DNA of 6,478 nt from an uncultured Selenomonadaceae bacterium (GTDB lineage Bacteria > Bacillota > Negativicutes > Selenomonadales > Selenomonadaceae). The notes under the pieces were generated by a model. The model saw nothing but the letters and a program-made list of their open reading frames with translations. It was not told the DNA's origin and made no database searches. Location: assembly GCA_958415865.1 (NCBI GenBank), contig CATYZV010000110.1, positions 1-6,478 of the forward strand, read 5' to 3'. How positions within the stretch are numbered: position 1 is the stretch's first letter; each line of letters starts with the position of its first letter. The position numbers were made by a program, and so were the translations under genes. Below, one piece after another: positions 5,801-6,478 of the stretch.

Positions 5801-6478
5801 ATTACCGCCATCAATTACACCTTTGCCTACGACATCTTTATTACCAATGTAAATGTTTATATCGGAAGGTTTAGTTGCAGATTCTATTTTAAAAGAATCT
5901 GTTAAATCTAGGTAGATATCACTTGCACCATTATCGTTACCCTTATTCATAAGCCCAGCGGCATCAACGGCACCTGCAACACCACCGCCTGCTATTAATG
6001 CACTAAGACCATTATTAATGGATATATTCGTGCTGCCCTTGACAGTGCTTTCAGCTTTGCCGCCAAGCGTAGTTACAGCCGCGCCGCCACCTGCTATAGT
6101 GGTAGTAATGCCTTCAAGCTGTTTGTGATTGCGGTTGGAATCGATCTTTAAGGAAGTATTACCGTTTACAATAGAAGTACTTTCACCGCCAATGCTGACA
6201 GCACCACCGCCGTTGCCAAAACCGGCGATATTAGCACCGTCATTAACAAGAGTTTCTACAGATCCATTTAATGTAGTAGTTGTTTTTCCATCTAATTCTA
6301 CATCAGTTCCAGTCAAATCTATCTTTCCTAAATTTATTGATCCCCAAGAGCCTAAATCTCTGGAAAAATTTGATTCTGCTTTTATATTGCCCAATGATAG
6401 TGCTGTACTAGCTCCAAATCCCCCGATTATATTGCCGCTGTCAACCTTGTTGGTAATATTTCCCGTTCTTTCTATAAC
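2882..6478 (-). CDS. Type V autotransporter (adhesin-like), C-terminal 1198 residues; start beyond the window
   Basis: The frame is open to the right edge, 28 codons beyond the TTG at 6392-6394 that could be mistaken for a start; no ribosome site precedes that codon. The visible part has four regions. Residues about 17-560 are a glycine-rich repetitive passenger with about ten cores such as IAGGG, VVGGG and VFGNG, separated by Thr/Asn-rich strands. Residues about 567-668 hold three repeats of the type SVINLNGGTITGSVYAGGV. A linker at about 820-880 is charged and helical (DDLTAEEQKEAADYMADRI). From about 931 to the end is a roughly 268-residue autotransporter beta-barrel with alternating aromatic strands, ending EYKF with the terminal Phe needed for outer-membrane insertion. 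The passenger would be displayed on or released from the cell surface after Sec export. The signal peptide is not in the window. Adhesion or cell-cell contact is the usual role but is inferred. One Cys is present, within EITCASTP. Confidence 0.93.
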   Translation of the reverse strand, partial: VIERTGNITNKVDSGNIIGGFGASTALSLGNIKAESNFSRDLGSWGSINLGKIDLTGTDVELDGKTTTTLNGSVETLVNDGANIAGFGNGGGAVSIGGESTSIVNGNTSLKIDSNRNHKQLEGITTTIAGGGAAVTTLGGKAESTVKGSTNISINNGLSALIAGGGVAGAVDAAGLMNKGNDNGASDIYLDLTDSFKIESATKPSDINIYIGNKDVVGKGVIDGGNANAAVTGDSNISITGKSVAAGVVGGGVAASYHSYENRDDTDGDTTNNDKPGGSSKATSTVGGKTTININVDSGDLESVVANMKDNINISEITCASTPTGKLAAAAVALGKQPVVDGVVGGGLAAAVGDANSSATATSGDVEINLEKGYVVGTFAGGAAVAAHDKNTLRNDDDSVLSSTASIKDGTINVEKGTKAIGVFGNGLALSMEYGNKQNSNVDIVDTPNVKVDADNTTINVEGKADGVYGSGMIIANGGYRGDAVQMNTAKNTINLTDATIGGLNFNQISNAITSITSTSGNQTVSSIVGKKLPKYVEDLNRVAGDVAVAGGGITAGQGGYNYKKDSVINVNGNTTIEGNVIAGGVVSAPDTGKEKSKPTGTRVDNSVINLNGGTITGSVYAGGVTDNSSWENDNAYTNVEAARSTVGTSVVNLNGTTVTGEISGRGYQYDDTTASVLSDSVKNSTLNITGHNILSPLEKIAKSGNGSKINNFDAINVAADSVTTLKDLKKYDGTNNNAPLIKGKDDGTTAIDVADGASLNIKNLDALKDDETYYIAGGYDKKNSRLWGQDDYVYDRTEMFAKKKEADNGYHISVKDVDDLTAEEQKEAADYMADRINGGLLKNTIGKYFSDKKGVEQSAPGFKDFLSDLSNEPSKEAAHAALTRGVMVGESSGATNTNITFAGDISDTSAKRLSFTQDNVTGFDKIDDDGNIWAKYLHNNYKADGLKNSFGKTDFDGNYNGVIVGTDFAKKGKLQSGISFAYANGNSGGQGSDDDFNLWGMTLYGSIKNDDTNIMADIGYSRGSHDTSAYVFDNKMTTDRDISVFSLGLRAEKLYQRGNLQIVPYAGLRYMSVDPSSYTAYYNGKKAFDIHPDRQNIWTLPIGVSLRNEITTKSGWKITPQLDLSYIRAFGDTKNMNIDLLGASDKLTYTVMDSGSWLTSLSMEAAKGDWTYGLGYSWQKGSDARSDKWFINAEYKF
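4477..4780 (-). repeat. Three ~40-residue repeats in the autotransporter passenger
   Basis: Three successive units begin SVINVNGNTTIEG, SVINLNGGTITG and SVVNLNGTTVTGEI. The first two continue into AGGV, while the third ends SGRGYQ. The unit starts are 40 and 43 residues apart, and a degenerate fourth start, STLNITGHNI, follows after about 35. The strand-turn-strand pattern with regularly placed Asn and Gly suggests turns of a beta-solenoid. At DNA level the shared tract GTTTAAGTTGA is visible near 4515 and 4645 (plus-strand reading). Confidence 0.7.
4815..6440 (-). repeat. Glycine-triplet hydrophobic modules of the passenger
   Basis: About ten diverged modules each centre on a small-residue hydrophobic core, for example IAGGGAAV, IAGGGVAGAV, VVGGGVAAS, VVGGGLAAAV, TFAGGAAVAA, VFGNGLALS and VYGSGMIIA. 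Between them run Thr/Ser/Asn strands such as STVKGSTNISINNG. Spacing varies from about 35 to 90 residues because charged, Asp/Asn-rich insertions separate some cores. This is protein-level repetition; the DNA has diverged. Confidence 0.65.

Noticed and set aside
6392..6394. TTG as the start of the autotransporter gene
   Set aside because: The frame stays open to the window edge with the same passenger-like composition, there is no ribosome site, and no signal peptide follows. The true start is outside the window.

Overview
The window looks like chromosomal DNA from a Gram-negative (diderm) Firmicute of the Negativicutes type (Selenomonas/Megamonas/Veillonella-like). This is inferred from a classical Firmicute T-box leader in front of thrS, consensus sigma-A promoters and AGGAGG-type ribosome sites, alongside a large protein ending in an outer-membrane autotransporter beta-barrel. 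The genus cannot be fixed from the sequence. All protein genes read on the minus strand; one short antisense RNA is predicted on the plus strand.

Layout in coordinate order. 1-72: first 24 codons of a RelB/DinJ-type antitoxin gene running off the left edge, with tandem 11-bp repeats upstream. 136-186: strong hairpin terminator between thrS and the antitoxin gene. 214-2130: complete thrS (638 aa). 2152-2460: thrS T-box leader, with terminator, T-box motif, Stem III, Stem I and a perfect TTGACA-17-TATAAT promoter.

2497-2788: a compact locus that I interpret as an Fst/par-like type I toxin-antitoxin module. A 27-codon single-membrane-span peptide is encoded on the minus strand (2645-2728). A convergent antisense RNA of about 60 nt starts near 2532 on the plus strand. 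Both transcripts run into one perfect-dyad terminator (2558-2588). A 13-bp direct repeat (2542-2554 and 2721-2733) lets the antisense RNA pair over the toxin start codon. The toxin Shine-Dalgarno is buried in its own 5' hairpin, and the mRNA 5' end can pair with sequence beyond the stop codon. This is the most interesting object in the window.

2790-2859: an AT-rich dyad and the intrinsic terminator of the autotransporter gene. 2882-6478: 3' part (1198 codons) of a large type V autotransporter, with a glycine-rich repetitive passenger, a helical linker and a C-terminal beta-barrel ending in Phe. Its start lies beyond the right edge.

The genes do not form one operon. thrS senses uncharged tRNA(Thr) through its own leader, the autotransporter ends at its own terminator, and the small toxin/antisense locus sits between them with its own promoters. 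A type II antitoxin gene and a type I candidate therefore flank thrS. The only stretch over 300 bases without a conventional gene is 2131-2881, and it is densely filled with the regulatory RNA elements and the small toxin locus described above.
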